Source: Gadus chalcogrammus (Eukaryota > Chordata > Actinopteri > Gadiformes > Gadidae). From it: a DNA stretch of 64,000 nucleotides. The DNA is taken from the NCBI RefSeq assembly GCF_026213295.1, contig NC_079425.1, positions 12,639,974 to 12,703,973 on the forward strand, read 5' to 3'. A model generated the notes under the pieces. That model was not told the DNA's origin, ran no database searches, and worked only from the letters and a program-made list of their open reading frames with translations. The position numbers were made by a program, and so were the translations under genes. Shown here in pieces: positions 37,300 through 49,666 of the stretch (its first letter is position 1; every line of letters starts with the position of its first letter).

Positions 37300-38483
37300 C
37301 CGGGGATTCCACCGGACGCGTTACGGCAACGTTACGGCTGCGGCACGGAACGGCTGCGACTCTGCTCTGCCCTGCTTGCATTTCCACCGGGCGCGTTACG
37401 GCAGCACAACGTGCGTTTCGAGCCAACCGTATTCACGCGAGATCACGAGATCAAGCGATAATTCCTAAACCTAATGTACTCAACTTCCACTCCCAAAACG
37501 ACTGCAATTAAATCCCACGCTTTGACCTTCCGGCCATTGCCCTTATAAAAATTATGATTTGATACATAAATGACGTTGTGATAGGCTACATGAGCTGAGT
37601 ATTGTGTTTTATTTTGAAAATTGACCGGATGCTCTATGGCTTTTACTTTTTCACTTCCTGCCCTGCTCGATCTGCTCTGTTGAAATTTGCGCGGTTCTGC
37701 AACGGCTTGCGGCAAAAATAGAAATGCTACGGAATGATAGCGCTGCGGCACGGCGAGCCGCTCCTGGGACGCTGCTGAGACGTTCCGCAGCCGCGCCCGG
37801 TGGAAATGGTCTCATTGATTAGAGTGGAACCTATCTGCTGCGGTGACCGCGGCCAAGACGTGCCGCAGCCGTAAAGGCTCGATTCGGACGCGTTACGGCA
37901 ACGTCACGGCTGCGGCACGTCTTGGCCGCGGTCACCGCAGCAGATAGGTTCCACTCTAATCAATGAGACCATTTCCACCGGGCGCGGCTGCGGAACGTCT
38001 CAGCAGCGGCTCGCCGTGCCGCAGCGCTATCATTCCGTAGCAATTCTATTTTTGCCGCAAGCCGTTGCTGAACCGCGTCAATTTCAACAGAGCAGATCGA
38101 GCAGGGCAGGAAGAGAAAAAGTAAAAGCCATAGAGCATCCGGTCAATTTTCAAAATAAAACACAATAAATAAAACACCAACATTATTACGTCATGACCGG
38201 TGGCACCAGGTCAGCAGTCAATCAATCAAAGGGTCTCAAATCATCCTTTTTATAAGAACAATGTCAAAGGACAAAGCCTGGCATTTAATTGCAGTAGTTT
38301 TGGGAGTGGAAGGTGAGTACATTAGGTTTAGGATTATCGTGGGATCTCGCGTGAATACGGCTGGCTCGCAAGGCAGCGTTGCGCTGCCGTAACGCGCCCG
38401 GTGGAAATGCAAGCAGGGCAAAGTCGCGGCCAAGACGTGCCGCAGCCGTAACGTTGCCGTAACGCGTCCGGTGGAATCCCCGG
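37300..38483. mobile_element. ~1.2-kb inverted-duplicate (palindromic) TIR element
   Basis: The outermost 47 bp (37300-37346) are an exact reverse complement of 38437-38483. Inner arms 37600-37872 and 37906-38167 are also near-identical complements, differing mainly by an 11-bp indel, around a 33-bp spacer. Each half carries a remnant of the sequence in the neighbouring single-copy element (39228-39888), so this is a head-to-head dimer of it. A second end-like sequence (GCGTCCGGTGGAATCAGGCC) lies just outside, at about 38489-38508. The transposon superfamily is uncertain; a Harbinger affinity is inferred from the MADF-like fragment. Confidence 0.85.
37443..37600 (-). pseudogene. MADF-like domain fragment inside the palindromic element
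   Basis: Minus-strand frame reading HNVIYVSNHNFYKGN...KAWDLIAVVLGVE followed by a GTGAGT-like donor position. The spacing of aromatic and hydrophobic residues (VIY...FYK...AW..IA..LGV) matches the N-terminal half of MADF/Myb-SANT-like domains carried by some Harbinger-type elements. No start, no downstream exon; treated as a decayed exon. Confidence 0.45.
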
Positions 38484-38512
38484 GAAACGCGTCCGGTGGA
38501 ATCAGGCCTAGA

Positions 38513-39225
38513 CGCCATAGTTCTAGTACTAGGCTGCTGCGTTTTATTATCGATTCGTCTCGGAGGTCCGATGGCGTTGCCTAGCGACACGCACAAACAC
38601 GCCCCTTTTCCTCGGACGGCGAACTCGCCATCTCGGTTGAACTCAGTGGTGACCGAGCAAAATTCCGAGACAGAATTGAAGATGGCTGCGCCCAGTGTGA
38701 CTTGAAGTAAGAACTGTTTTTATTGTGCTTGGACCACTTTGGTGGTTTAAATGGCAAATCCAATCACTCGTATTACTGCAATACCTTACTGCGTCCGTAT
38801 CTCTTCCTATAGCCTACTTATTTTGGAGCGCTCCTGGTCCTCTGCCAATGATACCGCGACAACAGCTTTCCGGGTGGCGTCCATGTTTTCCTCCAACGAC
38901 CGAGCGAAATAATAAAACGCTTGAAGCGTGGGCGTGGCGTCAGATCCGAGATCCGAGTCGGTTCGCAGAGAATACTGGAATGCAGCATCATGGCTACCTT
39001 CCACCACGTCTCCCCAATGTGACGTCATCGCCGAATGGCGTTAAGAAAACACCCGTTCCTGCCAAAAACGCCAAAAACTGGACTTTAACACTATTTTGGA
39101 GACATTCTATAAATCAAACACATTTTGAGTGCTTTATCTACCCATTAATCAAAACTTACGGTTAACCTGCACGTAGGCCATTAATTACCCGTCCTAGTAA
39201 AACTATGCCGGCATCTTAGTCTTAA
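38513..39225. other. Stretch between related elements
   Basis: GC-moderate sequence with an open frame of 146 codons (38725-39165, +) that resembles no family I recognise. It may belong to another decayed element. Confidence 0.35.
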
Positions 39226-39227
39226 GG

Positions 39228-39888
39228 CCCGATTCCACCGGAGGCGTACGCGCCGCTGTCACCGCTGCTGATCGCTTCCACTCTAATCAATGAGACCATT
39301 TCCACCGGGCGCGCCGCGGAACGTTTCAGCAGCGTCCCAGGAGCGGCTCTTTCCGTCAAATTCTATTTTTGCCACGAGCCGCTGCTAAAACACGTCAATT
39401 TCGACAGAGCAGGTCGAGCCGGGCAGATAGTGAAAAGTAAAAGCCATAGAGCATCCGGTTAATTTTCAAAATAAAACACAATACTCAGCTCATGTAACTT
39501 CACATCAACATTATTACGTCATGACCGGTGGCACCAGGTCAGCAGTCAATCAATCAAAGGGTCTCAGAGGGTCGGCAACATGGACGACGAGAGACTCATT
39601 GTCGAAGTTCAGCAACATGAAGTCATTTATGTACCAAATCATCCTTTTTATAAGGAAAATGTCAAAGGACAAAGCGTGGCATTTAATTGCAATAGTTTTG
39701 GGAGTGGAAGGTGAGTACATTAGGTTTAGTATTATCGCGTGATCTCGTGATCTCGCGTGAATACGGCTGGCTCGCAAGGCAGCGCTACGCTGCCGTTACA
39801 CGCCCGGTAGGAATGGACGCAGGGCAGAGGACGCAGCCGTTCCGCTGCGCAGCCGTCCCGCGGCGCGTACGCGTCCGGTGGAATCCCG
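39228..39888. mobile_element. Single-copy TIR element, relative of the 37.3-kb palindrome
   Basis: Termini GATTCCACCGGAGGCGTACG(CGCCGC) at 39231-39256 and its complement at 39860-39885 match at 25 of 26 positions. The interior shares TCCACTCTAATCAATGAGAC, AAAGCCATAGAGCATCCGGT and AAGGTGAGTACATTAGGTTT with the palindrome. About 660 bp and non-autonomous. Confidence 0.85.
39579..39720 (+). pseudogene. MADF-like first exon, frameshifted
   Basis: From ATG at 39579 one frame reads MDDERLIVEVQQHEVIYVPN then HPFYKENVK; a second frame continues KDKAWHLIAIVLGVEG and meets a GTGAGT donor at about 39707. Together these outline the start of a MADF-type domain split by a frameshift around 39660. A relic of a transposon-encoded DNA-binding protein, not a functional gene. 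The match is by eye. Confidence 0.5.
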
Positions 39889-40126
39889 GTGTCAACCTCT
39901 TCACCTCGAAATGCCCCGATACCGGGTTTAGCCCATACATGAATTTCTAAGATGTCGTAAGGCATTTAAACATATCAGAAATGTGTCCTGTAGCACGCCA
40001 CTAGAAAGATTTGTTTCTCAACTTTTAGTCCATCATAACTATCGTTAGCCAAACCACAGTCAGAATCAGTCTGACTCAGTCCTGGTGAGGATGCTTCAAC
40101 CAGCCATCATCCACATGCCACCTAAT
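39889..40126. other. Short stretch between elements
   Basis: No supported feature. Confidence 0.3.
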
Positions 40127-40645
40127 GCCGCTTTTCCACTATATGGTACCGGCTCGACTCGACTCGACTCAGCTCGCATTTTTGGCGTTTCCACCGCGAA
40201 AACATGGTATCTGGTACCTGAAGTGGCTGCTTTTTTTAGTACCGCCTCGCTCTAGGTTCCAAGCGAGCTGAGCCGATGCTAAAAGGTGACGTCGGCAGAC
40301 GGCCGGCCACTGATTGGCCAGAGAGTGTGACGAAGTCACGAGAGCGACATGGCAACCATGCTGGTAACAGCCATAGCAGCGCCGCAGCCAACATATTCCA
40401 CTGTTTCAACTTCTTCAACATGCCTGCTAATAATACGAACACGAATACCATCGCATCGATGTCCTCCATTGTTGTTATGTGGGTTCTGTCCATGTGTGGG
40501 TTGAGTAGGTGTTTGCGTCGCGTACAAAAATACGTCACGGCCCTTTCGCGCAGCCGACCCTGCCCACGTCCAGGAGGTACTATTTGCGGTGGAAAACGAC
40601 CCTTGCTGCTTCCGTGTCGAGCTACATGTGCGGTGGAAAAGCGGC
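40127..40645. mobile_element. MITE with GCCGCTTTTCCAC termini
   Basis: GCCGCTTTTCCAC (40127-40139) is repeated as GTGGAAAAGCGGC at 40633-40645. The left subterminal part has ATATGGTACCGGCTCGACTC and TCGACTC repeats, then GGTTCCAAGCGAGCTGAGCC, typical of a very common fish MITE. Open frames on both strands across it look incidental. Confidence 0.8.
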
Positions 40646-42550
40646 ATATGTGCCTTTGTGGGGATCCTCCAATGACCATGACACGGGTAGATGTTTACGT
40701 AGGAGATAATGTAGAGCCAGCCGTTTATATCGTGAATTAACACACAAAAGGGGTTTATTCTGTGAATAAAGTGCTTTAGTCCTAGGTAATATGTCTGTGT
40801 ATTTTATTTTTGTGAGAACACAAACATGCCGTTTTCATTGATTTGCGTTCCACTGAACACTGAATTTCCCTATGCCGTCGCTATACCCTGTATGCTCATT
40901 TACAACCTCATAAAGAAATAAACATTTGCATCACTAACAAGGGAGGACATTTTCCACAATGTGATCTCAGTCCATGAACAATAATTCAAAGCCTCTGCGT
41001 CTAAATGAAATGCATGGAAGAAGAAATCTACCTTATTTTTCTAACTCTGTCAAAAAGTTCTACTCACTGACACTTACTCAACCATCAGTTGACCAGCAAT
41101 GTGGAGTGGTTGCTGCCCCAAGGAACATTATACTATTTCAACAATTTTGTTATGGTTTCACCCCAGCATTGGGTACTACATGTAAGTATTTGGGATGCGT
41201 AATAAGATACCACTTGTACTAGGGAGCGGCTTATTTTTGGTATTTTGAAACACATGCCATGTGTCTTTATTTGAATGGACTAATGATTTCTTCGGGCCAG
41301 TTCCCCTTTATCTGAAATATTTTTCACTTAATTGGTGCTTATTATTATTTTAACTGAAATGTGGGGCAGGGAGAAGCTTTCTGTGTACAGGCTGGCCTCT
41401 CACACACGAGTGTATTAGTTGAAGTACATTTATCACAGCGAGCAAAAAACAAGCCCTCCGCATTTAGGAATCAGCTGTTTGTTTTGCCCGTACAATTCAA
41501 CAAACAGGTCCAAGAAATCAAACAAGTAAGAATTAAGTATTTATGTTTTATTCATAATTGCATGGAATTTGATTATGCCAATTTACATTTCAATTTGTAT
41601 TCAATACCCTTATGCATGCTTTCATCCAGACCGGCACAGTTATAAACAAGGATGTTATTCTGAAAATGATAAGGGTTGTTAACTTGTTTTGGTTATTTAT
41701 TTGCACAACATGCTGAATTTCTTGCTGTTCCACACAAACAGCAAATCATCAGGTGGATTTTAAACATGTGTGCATGATCTAAAGTAACCTCTGTTGGTGT
41801 TGACCACATTGAGACCAGCGTTGTGTTTTCTAGATCCCCTCTTCAGTCTGATGTGGGAGATCGATGTTGTTCTTCCAAGTGTCCAGGTTGTAACCCTGGT
41901 ACAGGGTTTTGTAAAAACGTGCCAGGGAAACGCTGCCTGTTCATCTAAATAAACGCTCTTAATTCCTCCCGTGTCCCACTCTCTAGTGCTTTGGAACCTG
42001 AAGAGGGCTTTACTTTACCTCCTCCTTGTCTCTCAGATCTCAGGCTCCTCTGTAAGGTTTTACGGGGGAATAGAGTGTGTACCACGGTAAGTCGCGGCGA
42101 ATCGACTTCAGCGAATCCCACTGCAATTATACACAATTCATAATTAATGCAGTGCAGGCTGGGGACCTAATTTACACTTGCACATTGTCAGTTCCTGGGC
42201 TTGTGCTTGTCAGTCTGCATAAGTGTAAACAGGCCTAGCCGCCCGGCTGGCTCAGGGGAGACGCCTCGTACCGCCTAATCGTACCGTTGGACGGGGAAAA
42301 CACGGGCTGCACAGGGAGAGGACCTGATAGAGGCCCCCTTGCACCCTGTGGGCCCCCAGCAGGAGCAGGTGTGGAGGCTCTGTGTCGAGGAGGAGGGAGG
42401 CGGGGTAGAGGAATAGGAGGGGGAGAAGGCAGGGTTGTTAATTATTAAGCATCCTCAGAGAGAGACTGACTTCATCGCTCTCAGATGATTGCAGGCAAAA
42501 CAACCACTTTTATTTTGTTTGGTCCCTGAATCAAAGTGTTGTGTCTCTAA
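40646..42550. other. Intronic stretch with no supported gene
   Basis: Repeat-poor AT-rich sequence. 42110-42185 (TTCATAATTAATGCAGTGCA) and flanks are complex and might be a conserved element, by composition only. Confidence 0.35.
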
Positions 42551-42559
42551 CGGCACAGG

Positions 42560-42760
42560 GTATCTGTGTGTGTATGTCTGTGTGTGTGTTGTCGTGTTTT
42601 TTTGCGTGTGTTTGTGTGTGCGGGAGTGAGTGCGAGTGTGTGCGTGTGTATGTGAGAAAGATTGTGCTTATGCTAACATGAATCTCCTCGTTTGTTTGCG
42701 TCTTCGTTTGTATGTGTGTTTATTTGTTTGTGTGCATTTGCCTTTGTCTATTCATATGTG
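42560..42760. repeat. GT-rich low-complexity tract
   Basis: Imperfect GTGTGT/GTTTGT repeats. Confidence 0.75.
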
Positions 42761-43390
42761 TTTGAATCCTGCTCCCTCTGCAAGTCTTGAAGCATGTCAC
42801 ATGGTGTCAGGATTTGGGTTGATGTGAGTTGTTTGTTGTGTATTGTGCAAGTGTGTTGAGCCCGTTGTGTATTGTGCTGAGTTGTTCTGTTTAGAGCAGC
42901 TTCTCTTATAGTCTGTGACACGCAGGGCTTGACGGGCACCGACAGTATAGTGGCTTTCAGCAGAGAAACAGGAAGTATTAGAGTAGACCTAATCTCAGAC
43001 CCAGCAGTCAAACTGTGTTATAGTATAACTTCTGGGTGGAGATGGCACAGAGCCTGGGCCGGAAACCAAAATTGCAGGGGGCGGAGGGAAGCCTTATTTT
43101 CTGTTTCGTTGTGGAGATATTCTACAGAGGAAACTCATTTGCGCGAGTGGATGAAGCTTTCAATTGTATTTCTACTGTAGCCAAATACACAGTGTTGAAA
43201 CCTTTACGGAAACCTTTTCACAGTTTACAACTGGTGGCTGAGTTTGGGTTCACTGTTAATAGCCAATCATGCACTAACAGATCCCTGCCTCCAGTAACGT
43301 GATGGGACAAAATTAATATAGAGTAGTGACAGAAAATCCCTGTTCACACAGATTTGAGTTAGTAGGCCATCAGACACTAGTCATTTATCT
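42761..43390. other. Intronic stretch with no recognised feature
   Basis: No supported feature. Confidence 0.35.
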
Positions 43391-43394
43391 AAAG

Positions 43395-43575
43395 TCTGAG
43401 GGTTAAATGTTGTGGTTGGATATTGTGCTAGGGTTGGATGTTCTGGTTGGGTGTCTGCTAGGGTTTGATGTTCTGGTTGGACTTCTGCTAAAGATGGGGG
43501 TTCTGGAGATCTTGTTCGATGTTTTGCTATGGTTTTAAATTCTGGTAGGGTTGGATGTTCGGACAGGGTTGGGGA
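43395..43575. repeat. Degenerate minisatellite (GGTTGGATGTTCTGGTTGG type)
   Basis: GTT(G/T)GATGTTCTGGTTGG and TCTGCTA(G/A)(G/A)G recur about five times with irregular spacing near 20-40 bp. Confidence 0.7.
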
Positions 43576-44330
43576 TGCATACAGCCCTGCTCGCACACAA
43601 ACACAACCACAGTGTCTCTCACTATATCTCACAAACAGATTTAAACCAACACAAAAAAAAAAAACTCTGAAATACACACACACAGCTGGCATGTCACTTT
43701 GAAGGCGATATATGTTTTCATTTGTTTCCCATGAAAGGTAAGAAGCAGGTTTTTTTAATATCATTAGCGACGTAAGGTCTATTTTTACCTGGAGTAACTG
43801 TGATCTGTCTGACATGCGGCAGGAGTTGACAACTAGCCCTGTTCTCCCCTCCAACGGTGGGGGGTATATAAGTCGGAACCTTCATAGCTCTACAAACGTC
43901 CTCCACTTTCTGCTCATCACGACATAGGGACTCATTATTCCAGGAAACCGAGCAGATTGTCACAACAACACAACAACAACCACAACTGCTAGCTTCAAAA
44001 AAGAATCAAGGTGTACATACCCAACGCGCCTGGAGAGTATAGGAAAGTTTATCATATATACGTAGTACAAAGCAGTGTGTTGTATGTAGTAAAATATATA
44101 ACATATGATTGGATTAAGTGGGCTGTCACAGAAGAAACAATTGAAATCAGAAACAGATTAAAATACATGTAGCCATATACATATATATATCAATCTACAT
44201 ACATAGCCTCAAATCTCAGAGCCTGTATTGTCTTGAGGTCATATAATTCAGTGCCAAAATGAAAAGGTGACCCTAAATGTCAGATGACATCTTAAATCAT
44301 GTGACCTCCACACAACTAGCTCTGTCTTCT
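43576..44330. other. Intronic stretch with no recognised feature
   Basis: Includes a short A12 run near 43655; nothing else supportable. Confidence 0.35.
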
Positions 44331-44509
44331 GTGTATCGTGTTGGAGTTTGTGTATGTCTGTTTGTGTATTTGTGTGTGTGTGGGGGTTTTAATATCTTTG
44401 TAGTTGTGTGTGTATGGGTGGGGGAGTCATATCTGTGTGTGCCCACAGCCATGTGAGACAGTGATGCATTAGACACATTCACAAGGAAACCTACAATGTA
44501 AAAGATAAG

Positions 44510-44930
44510 GTAGGTGTGTGTGTGTGTGTGCTCTGCAAGCCGTGGGGTGAGCTGAGGGATGCGTTGGGGGAGAGGGAGGTGGGTCAGGGATGGCTGGAGA
44601 GGAAGGTAACGGGTGATGCAGTGTGTGTGTGGTGAGGTAGGGTGAGATGAGGGAGATGTATGGGGTGTGATGTAGAAAGGTGGGTGAGGTAGAATGAGCA
44701 GGGAGGGTGGCGGTGTGGTGACCGGGGGTGGAGGTAGGGAAGGGGGGTGAGGTAGGGGCCTGGGGCTGATGTGTTATCAAGAACGTTACCACCGAGAATA
44801 GAGGGAGTGGGGGAGAGAAGGGAGGAGCAGGGAGGGGAGCAGTAGGTGGTGAGGAGAGGTGAGGGAGGTGATGGAGGAAGGGAAGAGGAGAGGAGGGATG
44901 GGGGAGGGAGGAGAAGGTACGGGGATGTTT
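44510..44930 (+). repeat. G-rich degenerate repeat (GGTGAGGTAGGG type)
   Basis: Loosely repeated GGGTGAGGTAGGG, GGGAGATG and GAGGGAGG words on the + strand, with many closely spaced G-runs. The tract could fold into G-quadruplexes. Proline/serine-rich minus-strand frames are by-products. Confidence 0.65.
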
Positions 44931-45756
44931 GAAATACAGCAGGAATTCAGTTATCTCGTTCCTTGGCATGGTGGATATTTTCATGGCTTGTATTTGATAC
45001 AATTTTTTTTGGGGTTTCTGGGAGCTTAAAGTTTGTTCTGTTATCGGAGGAGAGGGGAGCTGGTACAGTGGAATAAATAATAATTAATCATGTCAGGGAT
45101 TAAGAACACATTGAAATAAACGATAAGTTTCAATATTCAAAACAAAACCAGGGCAATAATACAATTATTCATCATGAAGAGAATAATAATTTATAAGTTT
45201 AATCAGGGCACTTTCCACTCTCAGTTGATTTAATAATAAGGAATGAAATCAAAATGATTCACCATCTGGTTCTGGGAGCGTGGGTTCTGTTCATTGTATT
45301 GCTTTCAAACGCACAATACTCCAACTAAAAGCGCCCCAGTTTAGTTCCATGGCTGATTCCTGAACCATGGAACTAACATGAACAAATATGTGTCATAAGG
45401 GACAGAACATTATGGGAGTGCTTATTGTTTACTCAATGAATATGAATGAGGACACAAGCTATTATAATGCCTCTATTTTAGGTCTGTTTTGATACAATAT
45501 GTTTTGTGATTTATTCTAAATCGTATACTAAAAAAAACAATTACCCTGGCACTGACAACTCTGCTGTTATTTCTTTGTTTCTCATTAATAAAAGGTCATA
45601 ATTAAGAGGAACAAATGTGTTTTTAATACATCTTAGGTTTGGGGCTAATTTAAGAACAAATATTCTGCTATATTTTTTGTCAACAGGCTGGTTATAGCAT
45701 CAATTTGAAAGAAAAAGTTAGCCCTGCTGCATATAATTTCCTCTCTACCTATTGCA
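44931..45756. other. Intronic AT-rich stretch with no recognised feature
   Basis: Repeat-poor; could harbour conserved sequence, but nothing specific is visible. Confidence 0.35.
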
Positions 45757-45890
45757 GAATATTATTAGGGTGTTTGACTCTAAGCTCAAAGGATCTGGAT
45801 TCAAACCCCATGACTGCAGTCTACCTGCAGACAACCTGAAGCAAGCTGCCCTGACCCTTCTTTGCTCCTGAATGTATCTTGTATCTAGAT
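45757..45890 (+). mobile_element. tRNA-derived SINE fragment, GTGTTTGACTC family
   Basis: ATTAGGGTGTTTGACTCTAA, then GGATTCAAACCCCATGAC (B-box region), CAGTCTACCTGCAGACAACC and TTTGCTCCTGAATGTATC parallel the SINE at 15915-16080 (minus strand) through its body. The 3' tail is missing. Confidence 0.7.
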
Positions 45891-46940
45891 TAACATAACT
45901 CATGTGTTCACACAAAGGGTTACAACAAGCTGTAAACCGACTCAGCCTGCTTAGACATGGTTTCACTACCTCCGAGATCGGGCGAGGACTCACTCAGTTT
46001 TCGTGAATGATGTTGAATAATAGAAAGCGATGCATTTAGACACATTTGCATATGATACCCCCCTTGCTTTATATAAGTTGACGATGGGTCATGTCAGAGC
46101 TAAGCACATGACTTGACAACGCTTCTGAGTAGGCTGTACACCTGTTTCTAGTTCATCTAGATGAAATGCAGCATTCATTACCTCTGTAGGTGGTTATGAC
46201 AACTGTTGTCTCTCTCGTAAAACCTTCCCTGTTGAGACAGTCTTTAGACTTGGTTCGAGAGGAAACTGCATTGAAGACAGCAACCAAACTCAGCTCTATG
46301 TGAGATTTAATTGCTGTTATTTGAGTCTAATGTTACAAATGGCATAGCCACCCATCAGCTATTAGTGATTAAAATGCATTGTGAGACGTTTTGTTTAGTT
46401 CACTGCGTCATTGTATGATACTATTTCGATTTTAGATCACTGCAGGAAAATACCTGACCAATGAGGGATACTCTTCCTAATTGGTTTGGGGAATCCATTA
46501 ATCACAGGTGCGGTAAATGAAATACGCTTTTCTGATCTCTCTCTTTACAACTCTCTGATAACTCTTACCTACGGAACATTTACAAGAAGAAAAATTGGTT
46601 ACTTGAAGGAGTATTTGTTTGTCTGATGTGTCTTTACTGACCTATCCTAATTGGTCTATTGTTATTGGTCTATTTTGATTTGCTGGTGTATTCCGGCATC
46701 TCTTGCTGATTGACAGCTGTGTCATCACTGGGCCAACCCGACTGACCTACTTGTCACCGGGATTGGCGGTCCGTCTGCAGCGCGCCGTAACCACGGTGAC
46801 CTGCACCAGGGGGGCGTGTCTCTCCAAGGTGTCACGTCCATCTCCTCCCGTGACTACAGGCGCTGGAGCATCTGAGCGACGCGCTGCTGCTTTCAGAATG
46901 TGAAATGCTTTTTATCTCTTCCAGAATACAAAACAAGTAA
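45891..46940. other. Intronic stretch with no recognised feature
   Basis: No supported feature. Confidence 0.35.
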
Positions 46941-46949
46941 AACGCACAC

Positions 46950-46954
46950 ACAGA

Positions 46955-46997
<43 letters not shown>

Positions 46998-47116
46998 TCA
47001 CTCACTCACTCACTCACTCACTCACTCACTCACTCACTCACTCACTCACTCACTCACTCACTCACTCACTCACTCACTCACTCACTCACTCACTCACTCA
47101 CTCACTCACTCACTCA
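46950..47116. repeat. (CA)n followed by (CTCA)n tetranucleotide microsatellite
   Basis: A CA run to about 46992 passes directly into about 31 units of CTCA (46991-47116), almost uninterrupted. The transition from CACACA to CACTCA suggests the tetranucleotide grew from a mutated CA unit. Confidence 0.96.
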
Positions 47117-47329
47117 TCATGCGCTCACTTGCTCACTCACTCAGTCTGCTCTTTCTCTCTCTTTCCTATCCCTCTCTTTCTCTCTCTACAACCTTCTGCC
47201 TGAGACAGGAAGCTCAGCAAAGCAAATGGACCGCATACAATTATCCCATCCCCTGCCAGCTAGAGAGAAAATAAGATCTGGCCATTAAGTATCTCTCAAG
47301 GAGCACAATGGATACTTGAGCTCATCAGG

Positions 47330-47580
47330 GAACGTGTGTGTGTGTGTGTGTGTGTGTGTTTGTGTGAATACAAGTGTAAGTGTGTGTGTGTGTGTGTTTT
47401 TATTTGAGTGTGTGTGTTTGAATACATGTCTTTTTGTCAGTGTGTGTGTCTGTGGGTGTGTATGAATACATGTGTGAGTATATGTTTGTGTGTGTGTGTG
47501 AATACATGTGTCCTTGTGTGTATGTGTCAACATGCATACGTGCAAATGTGTGTGTGTGGGTGTATTCATGTGTGTGTGGC
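47330..47580. repeat. GT-rich tract with GAATACATGTGT units
   Basis: (GT)n mixed with GAATACA(A/T)GTGT, which recurs about four times. Confidence 0.8.
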
Positions 47581-49665
47581 TACTGGGGGAATGCTGCTGA
47601 GATATAATGAGGATCTGCCCACATTGTCTTGCACAGACTCAGAGGCAAGTGGCATACAAACAGACAAACAAACAAACAAAAAATATATTTTATTCCAGGG
47701 GAGTTTTAGTGAAATCGAAGGGTTGATTCAACACCAGAACTGACAGTGAACAGAAGATATGTCGCAGAGTGTTCAGCGACGATCGTGAACTTTCTGAGTA
47801 GAATTTAGGTGAGATGGTAAACGCTGGAGTACGGATAATAAGTATGGCCGCAGGCTTTCAGTGTTTTCTGTTACTGATGTGGCAGAGGAGCACCAGAAAG
47901 ATGGTTGCAGCTGCAGAAACAGAGGACACGCGAGACAATAGATTTGTATATAAAATCAAGCTATAGTAGACACTAGAATCAGAAATAATAGTGACAAGTA
48001 AGAGATCAAAGTTGTTTTTTTCAGGTTGCACAACTCCAATTTTCATTGTATACTTTGAAGTTGCTTTGGATGTAAAACGTCTCAAAAATGACTAAGCATA
48101 AATAAGAGTGAGATTTCAGAGTGAGACGTAGTGTGACGTCAGAGTGAGAAATGGAAATGACACGTGAGGGAGGGACGTGAGAGGGTGACGTGAAACCACG
48201 AATGGGAGAGTGATAAATGAGGGACAGACACACATGAGAGACTTGAGAGTGATACATAAGAGTGAGATTGTCAGACTGAATCTCCTCACACTTGATGAAA
48301 GAAAAGTTGTATGAATATATTAAACAGTCTAGATTCTGGTGCAATGTGGCTGTGACAGGGCTAGGTGTCCAGCTAGAGGTTGTGTTTCTGTTTGTGATGA
48401 AGAGAAGTACACAAGTCAAAGACCATCTGTGAAAATCACTCGGTTTTTTCGTTTTTCGCTCGGTTTTTGAGGACACAGCAGTTTTTATACAGTTACGATA
48501 TACCCCTGAGCAATGTGACACTTCATTTAACAGTCGCTGTCACCTGTATTCTGTGGTAAAGATATGAATATTATAGTAGAATTGTGCTATCTTATACATC
48601 TGTGAGTACACCTGCTCAAGTATCCAATTACCCCTTTCTGCTGGTATCATGGACGAGAAGCTGACACATGCAACAGATTTATCCAATGTGGTGTTTTGTT
48701 CCAAAGTAGACGTATGTGTCGCCTGTATGGATGGACAGAGTAAAGGAAATACTATGAGGGGGCTCATGTTGTTTGGAGAGATAATAATGGGAGGTTTAGT
48801 CTGTATGTTTTCCTGAAGCGTGTTTTTCTCATGACATTTCTATGTGCTTTGAGGCGGCTTCACATGCGAAAGTAACCAGCCAATTAGCAGGTCCAAGTGA
48901 ATCTGGGTTCACCAGAAAGCCATTTCACAAACCTTTTGTTACCTAACACAGCGTGCAAATAATAATTTGTGCTTATATTTATTGTCTTATCTGTACTTAA
49001 AAGTGTACGTAGTCTTAGAGTGAGAAGACCGTAATTTGATTTTAAAATGATAAAACATTTAAGTTCCAATATAAAACCAACGTTCGGTATACACAAATGT
49101 AGATGCAAAACGAATGAATGTAAACATTAGGGTAGAACTGATTGTGGCTAAATGCACAACAGCGTCTCCATCAGCTCTTAGTCTCGCTGGGCACAGTGAA
49201 AAGGCGTGGGCCGGTGTGTTTTGGCTGCAGCTTGCAGGCAGACGGGACCAGTTCCGAACAACACTCAACTCAACATACAGGGATAAATGGAGACCGTTAG
49301 AATGGCTTGCTATCTAAAGACTTTTTTATTGCCTTCTATATTATTGCATCCTCCGTACAGTATGTGGCCTCAGCAGCAAGCACATGTCCATTGAACTGCA
49401 ATGTTCTTTCATCCTGAAATCTGGTTCTTTCATGCTGAAATCTTACCCTAACAGGTTATGGATTTGAAAGATTATACTACACAGATACAAATTACATTAC
49501 ATACCATACTCGTGTTTTCGTATTCCATACTTCAACGGAATGCAATTTCAAGCATTTGAGCAACTTATATCTATATTCATGTCTTGTTTTCTTTTACTAT
49601 TCTGTGGAGATAGTTATAGTGGTTATGTTTACATTATTCGATTTCTGTCTTGAAGAACTTTACTC
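47580..49665. other. Intronic stretch with no supported gene
   Basis: Contains a degenerate AGAGTGAGA/GACGTGAGA repeat at about 48105-48265; otherwise unique-looking AT-rich sequence. Confidence 0.35.
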
Positions 49666-49666
49666 T

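Noticed and set aside
40236..40740. 135-154-codon open frames on both strands
   Set aside because: They lie within and just beyond a common fish MITE; neither has a recognisable domain.
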